The notes under the pieces were generated by a model. That model worked only from the letters and a program-made list of their open reading frames with translations. It did not search any database and was not told the origin of the DNA. A DNA stretch of 64,000 nt from Acidimicrobiales bacterium (lineage in GTDB: Bacteria > Actinomycetota > Acidimicrobiia > Acidimicrobiales > SHLQ01): positions 88,532-152,531 of the forward strand of contig JAHDEJ010000008.1 of the NCBI GenBank assembly GCA_020628865.1. Direction: 5' to 3'. Below are positions 25,511 through 33,568 of the stretch, one piece after another. Numbering within the stretch: the first letter of the stretch is position 1; the number at the start of each line of letters is the position of its first letter. Both the position numbers and the translations under genes were made by a program.

Positions 25511-25673
25511 TCGTTCTAGGCGTTCGTTGGCGAGGCTGGTAGGCGAGCATCTTTGCTCTCGGTGAACGCTTGCCCGTGCTGACTCGTCCAGTTCGCAATC
25601 GTTTCGAGCACCGGGAGGAGCGTGTGTGCGGTGTCGGTGATGTCGTACTCGACCCGCGGCGGAATCTCATTGA
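25511..25673 (-). pseudogene. HxlR regulator 3' fragment, near-identical direct repeat
   Basis: These 163 bases repeat 27280-27442 in the same orientation with about four differences. They encode only the C-terminal third of the HxlR regulator at 27285-27671 (IPPRVEYDITDTAHTLLPVL end) and then break off. Together with its partner copy it brackets the DUF222-HNH gene. Confidence 0.85.
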
Positions 25674-25757
25674 TTGGTGTTCCAGGCCCTCGCGTTGGTA
25701 GCGGCGCAGGGTTAAGAACCCACGACCTGCGGGGTCTGGGCCCGACGAGACCTGATC

Positions 25758-25830
25758 TCAGACCGGAATAGCTTCGAGTCCAAGCGAGTCGATGATCGTG
25801 TCATCGGTTCGGGCCGCGGCGCCTGACCGA
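25758..25830 (-). pseudogene. decayed CooC fragment, copy 2
   Basis: About 70 bases resemble two separated parts of the CooC gene at 29251-30012 joined together: its extreme 3' end (GCTTCGAGTC-CAAGCGAGTCGA compared with 29270-29290) and the segment coding QSETDDTIID (29630-29682). A third, even shorter trace of the same gene in this region. Confidence 0.6.
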
Positions 25831-25882
25831 GCAAGGCCTAGACGAAGGCGTTTTCAGCACCGTCACGCGCACGCCGTGCCGC

Positions 25883-27058
25883 TCACAGGCTGCCTAGCGC
25901 TTCGCGGCGGTGGCGGGCTCGGTGGCATGGGGCGCAGCGGGGCTCGAGTTCGGTGGTGACGGTGTGATGCGTTTGCTCGTACGGAGGATTGTGGTCGAGT
26001 TCGAGCAGGTCTGTGCTCCCGCAATCGACACACTCATGCTTGTGGGCTTCGAGAACGACACGTTTTTGGCGTGTCGTGGGGTGGCGCCGCCGGTTTGACG
26101 CGTCGATCGGCTTGCCCTCGATGTCGTGCAGCAACAGTCGGACAAAGGACTGGTCGAGACGCTTGCACACGGCGCTATCGGTGACAGGTGTGCCGTCGTC
26201 GAACGTGGTGCCGTCGCCACGCACATGTACGACGACCTCGGTGGTCAGGTCGATGTTCTTGCCCAGGAACAACAGGACAAACGCATCCGCACGTTGTTGC
26301 GCAAGGCTCGGCATGTGCGAAGCATCATCATCGCCTGACTGCCACTGCTGCCTCAGCTGGCGAATCTGCTCCCCCATCGTTGGACCTGCAGGTGCGTCCG
26401 CGGACGCAATTCGAACACTGGGAGTGCCGTTTTCGTTCACTGAATGTGGCTGTTCTGCGTCCGCGGACGCACCTGGTTCGTCGCTCGCCAAGTCTTCTAC
26501 CGCCTCGTCGAGCGGCGTCGCGGCCACCCGCTGGATGACCGTGTTCAGTGCTTCTGCTACATGCTTGCCGATGTTGGCCGGTAGAGCCGCCCGAATGATG
26601 ACCATGCCATCACCGTCGGTGAACACCGTGACACTGCGGCTCTCATGTTGACGCTCGTCGCGCTCCTCGTCGGTTTCATCTCCGGCCAGATAGCTCGCGA
26701 TCGCGGTGGTAAGCCGGTTGGCGGTTCTGTCATACGCGAGTTCGAGAAGATCTGCCTCGTTCTCGCTGTCGGCCCACCGCGTGACAATTCGTGTCTTCGC
26801 ATACGACAACGCGTTCGTGGCGAACGCGTCGTGCACGAGAGGGAGTTCGTCGAGTGCGTGGCCGACCCGTATCCACTCCCGTGCGGTTGAATCATGGATG
26901 TCGAGTGCCCGAGCGATCGCCACTGCCGGACTCTTGAACCCTTCGTGGAACCACTCGAGCGTGGTGTCGTAGACGGCCGATAGGCGAACGACCTTGTATT
27001 GGTTGGCATTGAGCTCAACGCCAAGAGAAGCGATCTGTTCAACAAGTGAAGGGGGCAT
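25883..27058 (-). CDS. DUF222/HNH endonuclease domain protein (13E12 repeat family)
   Basis: 391 residues. The N-terminal part is the helical DUF222 (13E12) domain (LSAVYDTTLEWFHEGFKS; ALSYAKTRIVTRWADSENEA). The C-terminus is an HNH endonuclease: CVDCGSTDLLELDHNPPYEQ and CAPCHRARHR. Such genes are dispersed, repetitive and often mobile in actinobacteria. It is bracketed by the 163-bp direct repeats and by CooC fragments, consistent with insertion-linked duplication. Start ATG 27058. Confidence 0.85.
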   Translation of the reverse strand: MPPSLVEQIASLGVELNANQYKVVRLSAVYDTTLEWFHEGFKSPAVAIARALDIHDSTAREWIRVGHALDELPLVHDAFATNALSYAKTRIVTRWADSENEADLLELAYDRTANRLTTAIASYLAGDETDEERDERQHESRSVTVFTDGDGMVIIRAALPANIGKHVAEALNTVIQRVAATPLDEAVEDLASDEPGASADAEQPHSVNENGTPSVRIASADAPAGPTMGEQIRQLRQQWQSGDDDASHMPSLAQQRADAFVLLFLGKNIDLTTEVVVHVRGDGTTFDDGTPVTDSAVCKRLDQSFVRLLLHDIEGKPIDASNRRRHPTTRQKRVVLEAHKHECVDCGSTDLLELDHNPPYEQTHHTVTTELEPRCAPCHRARHRREALGSL

Positions 27059-27284
27059 GGGCTAGTCCTGACAATCGGCGAAGCAACCCACCAGAAGGGT
27101 GGGCCGAATCGGTTTCGTTTGTAAGGACAGCTGGAACGCCGCTTGCGCAGCTCCTGAGGACGAGCCGTCGATCCACCCACCGGCGCAGAGAACACGCCGG
27201 CAGTCCAAAAACTACTCACCGACTGTGACACCGAACTTCGCTGCTTGATCGCGACGACTGAGGAGTTCGACGCCCAAGATCGTT
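27059..27284. other. intergenic region between DUF222-HNH gene and HxlR gene
   Basis: 226 bases with no gene I can support. It contains a short hairpin CCCACC-agaa-GGGTGGG at about 27088-27104, and its right end is the start of the 163-bp direct repeat at 27280. Confidence 0.35.
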
Positions 27285-27671
27285 CTAGGCGTTCGTTGGC
27301 GAGGCTGGTAGGCGAGCATCTTTGCTTGCGGTGAACGCTTGCCCGTGCTGACTCGTCCAGCTCGCAATCGTTTCGAGCACCGGGAGGAGTGTGTGTGCGG
27401 TGTCGGTGATGTCGTACTCGACCCGCGGCGGAATCTCATTGAACTGCGTTCGGGTGACCAGGCCGTCGCGTTCAAGCTCGCGGAGTTGGCGAGTCAGTGT
27501 CGTTGGGGTCACTGGGCTCATACGTTCGGCGAGCTCGTTGAAGCGGGCCTTGCCGTCGCACCCAAGGCTGTAGAGGATTCCGATCTTCCAGCGACCGCCA
27601 ACCATGCGAGTGAAGGTGGCGAGCGAGTCGACGGTGATGGCGGTCGATGTGTGATCTGCCACGTCTTCCAA
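27285..27671 (-). CDS. HxlR-family transcriptional regulator
   Basis: 128 residues with the HxlR helix-turn-helix (GGRWKIGILYSLGCDGKARF; MSPVTPTTLTRQLRELERDG) and wing (EIPPRVEYDITDTA). The longest frame begins with TTG at 27671; GTG at 27662 is possible. It is divergent from hchA and probably regulates hchA and the nitroreductase. Its 3' end lies in the 163-bp repeat also found at 25511-25673. Confidence 0.85.
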   Translation of the reverse strand: MEDVADHTSTAITVDSLATFTRMVGGRWKIGILYSLGCDGKARFNELAERMSPVTPTTLTRQLRELERDGLVTRTQFNEIPPRVEYDITDTAHTLLPVLETIASWTSQHGQAFTASKDARLPASPTNA

Positions 27672-27727
27672 CTTTCTGCGTTAGTACCGTAGAAGATACT
27701 ACTACCTCAACGATACCGTGCTGCCTC
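27672..27727. promoter_or_regulatory. HxlR/hchA divergent promoter with TAGTA inverted repeat
   Basis: The 56-base gap contains TAGTA (27682-27686) and TACTA (27697-27701), an inverted repeat with a 10-base spacer. This is the form of an HxlR operator and lies between the regulator and its presumed targets. Confidence 0.5.
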
Positions 27728-28597
27728 ATGCGCACTCCCCTTTCTCCTCAAGCCGAAGAAGATGGCACGTTTCGTCCGTCGCGGCTCGCCATGAAACTCG
27801 CCACCCAAGACCAGACCGACTACGACGGTCACGTCTATGCAAACCCGTACCAGGGCGATCAGAAGATCCTGATGATCTGCACCGAGCAGAAGGCCATGAC
27901 GATGGCGAACGGCAAGAAGTTCTCCACCGGCAACCACCCGGTCGAAATGCTCGTGCCCATGTTGCATCTGCGGGCTGCTGGATTCGAAATCGACATCGCA
28001 ACGCCAACCGGCGCGCCTGTCCAGATCGAGATGTGGGCGATGCCCCAAGAAGACGAAGCGGTCATGGGCATCTACAACGATTTCAAGACGCAGTTCGACA
28101 ACCCAATCGCCCTCCCCACCTTCGTCGCTGGGTCCCTGACCGAGTCGTCGCCATACTGCGCCGTCTTCTTGCCTGGTGGCCACGGCGCAATGCTGGGGCT
28201 TCCCGACGACGTGAATGTGGGCAAGATCCTCCACTGGGCGAACAACCGGGACCTCTACACGCTTGCACTCTGTCATGGACCAGGAGCGCTACTTGCTGCT
28301 GACCTCCCCGAAGCCAAAGCGGGACAACCGAACACCGGCTTCCCCTACGAGGGCTACGACATGGTGGTGTTCCCCGACTCGGTCGACAAACAGACTCCGC
28401 TCATCGGCTACCTGCCCGGGCGCATGCCGTGGTGGCTCGGCGAACGCCTCAGCGGTCTCGGCGTGAACATCATCAACAAGAAGTCGAACGGCATGGTTCA
28501 CATCGATCGCAAGCTCGTTTCCGGCGATGGACCACAAGCCGCAAACGCATTCGGCCGCCTCGCCGCCGACTCCCTCCTCAACGAACTCCAAAAGTAA
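27728..28597 (+). CDS. hchA: HchA/Hsp31-type DJ-1 superfamily protein (glyoxalase III/deglycase)
   Basis: 289 residues. It aligns along its length with E. coli HchA: KKFSTGNHPVEMLVPMLHLR, EMWAMPQEDEAVM, VFLPGGHGAMLGLPDD, the nucleophile elbow LCHGPGALLA, VDKQTPLIGYLPGRMPWW and IDRKLVSGDGPQAANAFG. The role is conversion or removal of methylglyoxal-type electrophiles. ATG 27728 keeps the N-terminal arm seen in the family; ATG 27792 would drop it. Likely cotranscribed with the nitroreductase 11 bases downstream. Confidence 0.92.
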   Translation: MRTPLSPQAEEDGTFRPSRLAMKLATQDQTDYDGHVYANPYQGDQKILMICTEQKAMTMANGKKFSTGNHPVEMLVPMLHLRAAGFEIDIATPTGAPVQIEMWAMPQEDEAVMGIYNDFKTQFDNPIALPTFVAGSLTESSPYCAVFLPGGHGAMLGLPDDVNVGKILHWANNRDLYTLALCHGPGALLAADLPEAKAGQPNTGFPYEGYDMVVFPDSVDKQTPLIGYLPGRMPWWLGERLSGLGVNIINKKSNGMVHIDRKLVSGDGPQAANAFGRLAADSLLNELQK

Positions 28598-28608
28598 GGG
28601 CCACTCAC

Positions 28609-29250
28609 ATGACAACCACTTCGCTTACCGAACGTATGAACTGGCGCTACGCGGCCAAGGCAATGGATCCGGCATCGCCTGCGCCACAGGACAAGGTCGA
28701 CGCGATCATCGAAGCCGTTCGCATGGCGCCGACATCGAGCGGCACCCAGCCGTTCGAGCTCTTCGTCGTGACCAACGCCGATGTTCGCGTCCAGATCCGT
28801 CAGGCGGCCCATGACCAGTCGCCAATCACCGACGGCTCTCACGTGCTCGTCTTCGCCGCATGGGATGACTACACCGCCGAGCGCATCGACGAAGTTGTGC
28901 AGCTCAACAAGGACGCCCGCGGCGACCTCCCCGCAATCGATGCCTACTACGACAACTTGAAGTCGAACTACGTCGGACGTGACGCGGAGGTCAACTACGC
29001 CCATGCTGCCCGCCAGGCCTACATCGCACTGGGATTCGCCCTGCTCGCCGCCGCCGAACACGGCGTCGACAGCACTCCAATGGAGGGCTTCGACCCGGAC
29101 AAGGTCGACGAGATCCTCGGCCTACGCGACAAAGGTCTGCGCTCGGTCGTGTTGCTGCCACTTGGCGAACGCAACGCAGAGGCCGACTGGCTCCTGCCAT
29201 TGCCAAAGGTGCGCAAGTCGCTCGACACCCTCGTCACGACAATCGACTAG
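28609..29250 (+). CDS. nitroreductase family protein
   Basis: 213 residues starting MTTTSLTERMNWRYAAKAMD: the RyaxKamD opening, RMAPTSSGTQPFELFVV and the C-terminal DKGLRSVVLLPLG and EADWLLPLPKVRKSLD fit NfsB/YfkO-like FMN enzymes. It probably reduces quinones, nitro compounds or electrophiles together with HchA under HxlR control. Confidence 0.9.
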   Translation: MTTTSLTERMNWRYAAKAMDPASPAPQDKVDAIIEAVRMAPTSSGTQPFELFVVTNADVRVQIRQAAHDQSPITDGSHVLVFAAWDDYTAERIDEVVQLNKDARGDLPAIDAYYDNLKSNYVGRDAEVNYAHAARQAYIALGFALLAAAEHGVDSTPMEGFDPDKVDEILGLRDKGLRSVVLLPLGERNAEADWLLPLPKVRKSLDTLVTTID

Positions 29251-30012
29251 TCAGGAAACCGAAACAGCCTCGAGCCCCAGCGAGTCGACCAACTTCTCGA
29301 CCGCATCCCACACGTCGGGGGCGATCGATCGGTCGAGGGGTTCGCCGCGACGGTCGGCGGCGACGATGTCGGCGGTTGAGGGGATGACGACGTCGAGCGG
29401 GACGTCGTGGTGCTGGCACAGTTCCTCGATCGCCTGGCGGGCGTCGCCGGAATCGACCTTGTTGCCGACGCCGATCCAGCGCTCGATGCCGAGCTCCTTC
29501 GCCAGACCGATCGTTCGTTGCGCGGTGATGACCGCCTTGCGGCTCGGCTCCATCATCAAGATGAGCACGTCGGCGTTGGCCAGGGTGCCACCGGCACGGC
29601 TCAAGTGTTCGATGCCTGCTTCCATGTCGATGATCGTGTCGTCGGTTTCGGACTGCAGCGCCTGACCGAGCAGGCTCTTCACGCTGGCGTGGCCCCCGCA
29701 CGTGCAGCCGGCGCCGGCTTCGTCGACACGCAGTGCCGACATGAGCGCCACACCCTCTGGGGTGGCGACGGAAAAGTCTTCCATGAGCTCGGCCACCGTC
29801 ATGTCGCCCCGCTGGCCCACAACCATGGACCGTGGAATCGGTGCGAGCGTTTCGGTTGCCTCGGGGCTCAGCCCCAGCGACAGCCCAAGGTTGGGATTCG
29901 AATCGGTGTCGACGGCCAGCACCCGACGCCCACGGCTGACGAGCACACGAGCCAGAAGCGACGACGTCGTCGTCTTGCCGACCCCGCCCTTGCCAACGAT
30001 CCCGATCTTCAT
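29251..30012 (-). CDS. CooC-type nickel-insertion ATPase 2
   Basis: 253 residues: GKGGVGKTTTSSLL P-loop, DTDSNPN, Cys103-Thr-Cys105 (GAGCTCGGHAS) as the CooC metal site, DTIIDMEAGIEHLSRAG and MEPSRKAVITAQRTI. This is the best-preserved CooC in the window and the parent of the decayed fragments at 25115-25455 and 25758-25830. It lies downstream of hypF on the same strand, separated by a perfect hairpin. Confidence 0.88.
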   Translation of the reverse strand: MKIGIVGKGGVGKTTTSSLLARVLVSRGRRVLAVDTDSNPNLGLSLGLSPEATETLAPIPRSMVVGQRGDMTVAELMEDFSVATPEGVALMSALRVDEAGAGCTCGGHASVKSLLGQALQSETDDTIIDMEAGIEHLSRAGGTLANADVLILMMEPSRKAVITAQRTIGLAKELGIERWIGVGNKVDSGDARQAIEELCQHHDVPLDVVIPSTADIVAADRRGEPLDRSIAPDVWDAVEKLVDSLGLEAVSVS

Positions 30013-30085
30013 GCGTGCCTCCGTCTCCTCGATCCAAGGTACTTCTTGGAGTCCGTGATCCCCCAGTCATGTCACGGCTCACTCC

Positions 30086-30107
30086 AAACGGCACCGCGGT
30101 GCCGTTT
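30086..30107 (-). terminator. perfect 22-bp hairpin after hypF
   Basis: A perfect palindrome, AAACGGCACCG and its complement, abuts the hypF stop codon. It could fold into an 11-bp stem, and T residues lie at its end on both strands. Position and strength suit a transcription terminator or an mRNA 3' stabiliser. Confidence 0.65.
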
Positions 30108-32312
30108 TCAGCCCAGGTGCGCTCGACCGATGGCTACCTGCCCGAGGGAGATGCCACCGTCATTCGGCGGGACGACGAGGTGGCGCATCACGCTGAAGTG
30201 CTCCTTGCCCAACAACGGAACGAGAAGCTCCACGAGGTGCCGGTTCTGGAACACTCCCCCGCTGAGCGCAACCGTGGCGAGTCCCGTGGATTCCCGAATC
30301 CGAATGCACGTGTCGACGGCCATGCCGGCGAGTCCCCGATGAAACCGGTGCGCGACAAGCGAAGCATCGACACCAGCGTCGAGATCGGCAACGATTGCCC
30401 CGATCACCTCTCCGGCATCGGTACCCGACCAGACGTAGCCATCAGCTGTCCGATCGGCGTCTGTGGCCAGGCCTTCGAGCGCGATCGCAGCCTCACCTTC
30501 GTAGGTGATGTGCTTGGCCAACCCGCACAGTGCGGCGACGGCGTCGAAAAGCCGCCCCATCGACGACGTCTGCAGCGTTGCCGGGTCGGCGCAAAGAGAC
30601 GCCACCGCGTCGATGCGTTCTTCGTCGAGGATGTTCCTCACGAGCGAGGGGACCTCGCCGAACGTCGCCATGCAATGGGCAACCGCCATGCGCCACGGCT
30701 CACGGATGGCCTTCGCTCCCCCGGGTAGCGCCACCGGTTGCAGGAAGGCCGCACGTTCATACCCGTGCGCGTCTCCCGCGAGGAACTCGCCGCCCCACGC
30801 CGTGCCGTCCTCGCCCCACCCGAAGCCGTCGAAGATGACGCCGATCGCCGGGCCTTCGTGGCCGTTCTCCACCAGACACGACACGAGGTGCGCATGGTGG
30901 TGCTGTACACCGAGGGTGGGCGCGATGTCCTGCCCGACCGCGAACTTCGTCGAGAGGTATTCCGGATGCAGGTCGTGCACCATCAACGCCACGTCCGCCT
31001 CGGCGAAGGCAATCTGATCGGCGATCGTCTCCTCGAACGCCCTTAGCGTCTGGGGGCTTTCGAGATCGCCCAGATGCAGCGACAGCGATGCCCGATCGTC
31101 GACGGCCAGACACGTCGTGCTCTTGAGCTCAGCGCCAACACCGAGCACGGTCGGTCCCGCTTGCAGCAGCGGCACCGAGCGGGGTGCGTACCCACGGGCT
31201 CGTCGAAGGAGTTGAAAATCGCCGGCAACGACCTGACCCACCGAGTCGTCGGCGCGGCGTTCGATTCGACGATCGTGCGCCAGCACCAGGTCGGCGATGC
31301 CATCGAATGCGGTTGCGGCACGGTCGTCGTCGACGACGATCGGCTCGTTCGACCGGTTTCCGCTCGTGCAGACCAGCGGCACCGCGGTGCCGCTCGCCAG
31401 GAGGGCGTGCAGGTTCGAGGCGGGCAGCATGACACCGAGGCGGCGGGTTCCCGGAGCGACCTCCTCGGCCACCGCGTTCGACGGTCGGGCCTGCGCCAAC
31501 ACGATCGGCGCCTCGGCCGACTCGAGCGCCTCCCGCTCCACCGCATCCAGAACCACCAGGTCCTCGGCCATCGCCACCGAGTCGACAAGAAGGGCGAACG
31601 GTTTCGACTCGCGATGCTTGCGGTCGCGCAGCCGTTGCACCGACTCCGGCCGGTCGGCCCGGCAGAGAAGTTGGTACCCGCCCAGGCCCTTCACGGCGAC
31701 GATGGCGCCGTCCACGAGCGCGGCGACGGCCTCGTCGATGGTGGGGCCGGTCAGCTGCGGGCCGCACCGGGGGCACGACGTGGCCTGCGCATGGAAGCGA
31801 CGGTCCGTCGGATCCTCGTATTCCGCCCGGCATTCGGCACACAGCTCGAACGCCGCCATCGTCGTGTTGGCCCGGTCGTAGGGAAGGTCGCTGACGACGC
31901 TGTAGCGAGGACCACAGGTCGTGCAACAGATGAAGGGGAATCCGTAGCGGCGATCGCCCGGGTCGTGCGCCTCATCCAGGCATTGACGGCACGTGGCGAC
32001 ATCCGGCGGAATCGCCATCGAACGCTGCTGTTCGAGTTGGCGGCTCGGCACAATCCGAAACCCCTCCACGCCCCGGGGCGATGAGGCGACCACGGTCACC
32101 CGATGCACATCGGCCAGCTCCGGCGCTTCGGTCCGAACCCGCCGGACGAACGCGTCGCACTCGTCGGTCCCGCCCTCCACCACGCACACCACTCGGGCAC
32201 CAGCGTTCGTGACCTCGCCGGCCAGACCCAGCGATGACGCCAACCCGAACACGAACGGGCGGAACCCCACGCCCTGCACGGTTCCGGTGATCTCCACCGT
32301 CAGGCGCGTCAT
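30108..32312 (-). CDS. hypF: carbamoyltransferase HypF
   Basis: 734 residues in the canonical order: acylphosphatase domain (GTVQGVGFRPFV), two zinc-finger pairs (CRQCLDEAHDP...CCTTCGPRYS; CAECRAEYEDP...CPRCGPQL), YrdC-like domain (AIVAVKGLGGYQLLCRA), then a Kae1-like domain with VHDLHPEYLST, HHHAHLVSC and VALSGGVFQNRHL. HypF makes carbamoyl-AMP and carbamoylates the HypE C-terminal Cys. ATG 32312 chosen; GTG 32321 is close. Divergent from the selenoprotein cassette. Confidence 0.94.
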   Translation of the reverse strand: MTRLTVEITGTVQGVGFRPFVFGLASSLGLAGEVTNAGARVVCVVEGGTDECDAFVRRVRTEAPELADVHRVTVVASSPRGVEGFRIVPSRQLEQQRSMAIPPDVATCRQCLDEAHDPGDRRYGFPFICCTTCGPRYSVVSDLPYDRANTTMAAFELCAECRAEYEDPTDRRFHAQATSCPRCGPQLTGPTIDEAVAALVDGAIVAVKGLGGYQLLCRADRPESVQRLRDRKHRESKPFALLVDSVAMAEDLVVLDAVEREALESAEAPIVLAQARPSNAVAEEVAPGTRRLGVMLPASNLHALLASGTAVPLVCTSGNRSNEPIVVDDDRAATAFDGIADLVLAHDRRIERRADDSVGQVVAGDFQLLRRARGYAPRSVPLLQAGPTVLGVGAELKSTTCLAVDDRASLSLHLGDLESPQTLRAFEETIADQIAFAEADVALMVHDLHPEYLSTKFAVGQDIAPTLGVQHHHAHLVSCLVENGHEGPAIGVIFDGFGWGEDGTAWGGEFLAGDAHGYERAAFLQPVALPGGAKAIREPWRMAVAHCMATFGEVPSLVRNILDEERIDAVASLCADPATLQTSSMGRLFDAVAALCGLAKHITYEGEAAIALEGLATDADRTADGYVWSGTDAGEVIGAIVADLDAGVDASLVAHRFHRGLAGMAVDTCIRIRESTGLATVALSGGVFQNRHLVELLVPLLGKEHFSVMRHLVVPPNDGGISLGQVAIGRAHLG

Positions 32313-32392
32313 CTCGCTCACGACTGCAAGTGTGCACCCCATGCCCCACCCAGGCCAGCTCCGACCTCCATCGGATTGCATCTCCCCGTCCC

Positions 32393-32776
32393 ATGACCGA
32401 TCGTGTTCACGTGAGAAAACTGGTCTTCTTCTGCAGCGCCGACCCCCGCGAAGACACCGGCGCGTTCTTCCGGGCCTATCACTTTGCGAACGTCGCCTCG
32501 AAGAGCGGACTCGACGCAGAAGTCCGCCTCGCCGGCTCCGCCGTGGACGTGACCGACACCGACACGCTCCCCGCCACCGAAGCCGGCGACCTGATCCGCG
32601 AGAAGATCCGCGAATCGATCGACGCCCCCTTCGACGTCTCCCTTTGACCGTTCTCCAGCGAGGCCCGTGGGGTCTCCGCCGACGACGCCGCAAAGATCGG
32701 CGGTTACTTCCGCCAGCTCGGCGACATCTTCAAGGAGACCGCTGCCGGCGAAACCGAATTCATCTACGTCGGATAG
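32393..32776 (+). CDS. DsrE-like protein with in-frame UGA (candidate selenocysteine at residue 85)
   Basis: Reading through the TGA at 32645-32647 gives a 127-residue protein. The first part, RKLVFFCSADPREDTGAFFR, is a DsrE-type Rossmann opening. The codons on both sides of the TGA are in one continuous frame and equally coding-like: FDVSL-U-PFSSEARGVSAD up to FIYVG and a TAG stop. Residue 85 sits in a small-residue loop where DsrE-family proteins carry a functional Cys. A stem-loop begins 12 bases after the TGA. The gene is 10 bases upstream of a CooC-family gene. A nonsense mutation is the alternative reading. Confidence 0.65.
32660..32676 (+). promoter_or_regulatory. candidate bacterial SECIS stem-loop after UGA in the DsrE-like gene
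   Basis: GAGGCCC (32660-32666) pairs with GGG(G)UCUC (32670-32676), including one G-U pair, leaving the loop GUG. The helix starts 12 nucleotides after the TGA. Bacterial SECIS elements lie immediately downstream of UGA within the coding region and need an apical GU/GG; this fits in place and loop content, but not proven by structure prediction. Confidence 0.4.
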
Positions 32777-32786
32777 TGAGCCCCGG

Positions 32787-33548
32787 GTGATCAGAATTGC
32801 GTTCGCGGGCAAAGGCGGCTCCGGCAAGTCCTCGGTCTCCGGCACGTTCGCCCGCCTGCTCGCCCGACGAGACCGACCCGTGCTCGCCGTCGACTCCGAC
32901 CCGCTCCCCGGCATGGCCTACTCGCTCGGCATCCCGGTGGACGACCATCCGACCCCAGACGATGTCGTCGTGGAAGGCCCTGAGGGCGGCCCGAAGTGGG
33001 TGCTGCGTCCGGGCCTCGACGCCGCCGGGTTCATCGACCAGTACGCGGCCGCCGGCCCAGACGACGTGCGCTACCTGCAGTTCGGCAACAGCTGGGGACA
33101 CTGGTCCACGCTGCAGCGGGGCCAGCACGCATGGAGTCAGGTCGTTCGAGAGATGGACCCGAACGCCTGGAACGTCGTCGGCGATCTTCCCGGCGGAACG
33201 AGACAGGCAATGTTCGGCTGGGCCAAGTACGCCGATGTCCTCGCCCTCGTCGTCGAACCCACGGCCAAGTCGATCCAGGTGGCGCGCCGCCTGCGCAACA
33301 TCACGAAAGCCGAGTGGTCGCCGGAGCACGTCGTCGTCGTCGCCAACCGAATCGACCATCCCGACGACGTGCAACGAATTCACGACGCGTTGGAACGCCC
33401 GATCATCGGCGCGATCCCCGACGACGCCGCCGTCACCGCAGCCGACAAGCGGGCGGCCGCTCCGCTCGACGACGGCTCCGGCCCCTTCGTCGACGCCGTC
33501 GAGCAACTGGTCGACACGGTCGAATCGTCCTACGATGCGGTCAGCTGA
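32787..33548 (+). CDS. CooC/MinD-family ATPase 3, without the Cys-x-Cys metal site
   Basis: 253 residues, GTG start at 32787. P-loop GKGGSGKSSVSG, DSDPLPGMAYSLG (in place of DTNPNLGLSLG), and NVVGDLPGGTRQAMFGWAKY in place of the IIDMEAGIEHL region. Both deviations and the lack of Cys-x-Cys indicate a different client or a partner subunit. It lies between the DsrE-like and the UGA-containing CooC genes, 10 and 20 bases from them, so all three are one operon. Confidence 0.8.
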   Translation: MIRIAFAGKGGSGKSSVSGTFARLLARRDRPVLAVDSDPLPGMAYSLGIPVDDHPTPDDVVVEGPEGGPKWVLRPGLDAAGFIDQYAAAGPDDVRYLQFGNSWGHWSTLQRGQHAWSQVVREMDPNAWNVVGDLPGGTRQAMFGWAKYADVLALVVEPTAKSIQVARRLRNITKAEWSPEHVVVVANRIDHPDDVQRIHDALERPIIGAIPDDAAVTAADKRAAAPLDDGSGPFVDAVEQLVDTVESSYDAVS

Positions 33549-33568
33549 ACGCCGACCGACGGGATCAC

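Noticed and set aside
30086..30107. Perfect palindrome after hypF considered as an operator
   Set aside because: It abuts the hypF stop codon and no promoter for CooC-2 is visible within it; terminator or mRNA-end hairpin fits better.
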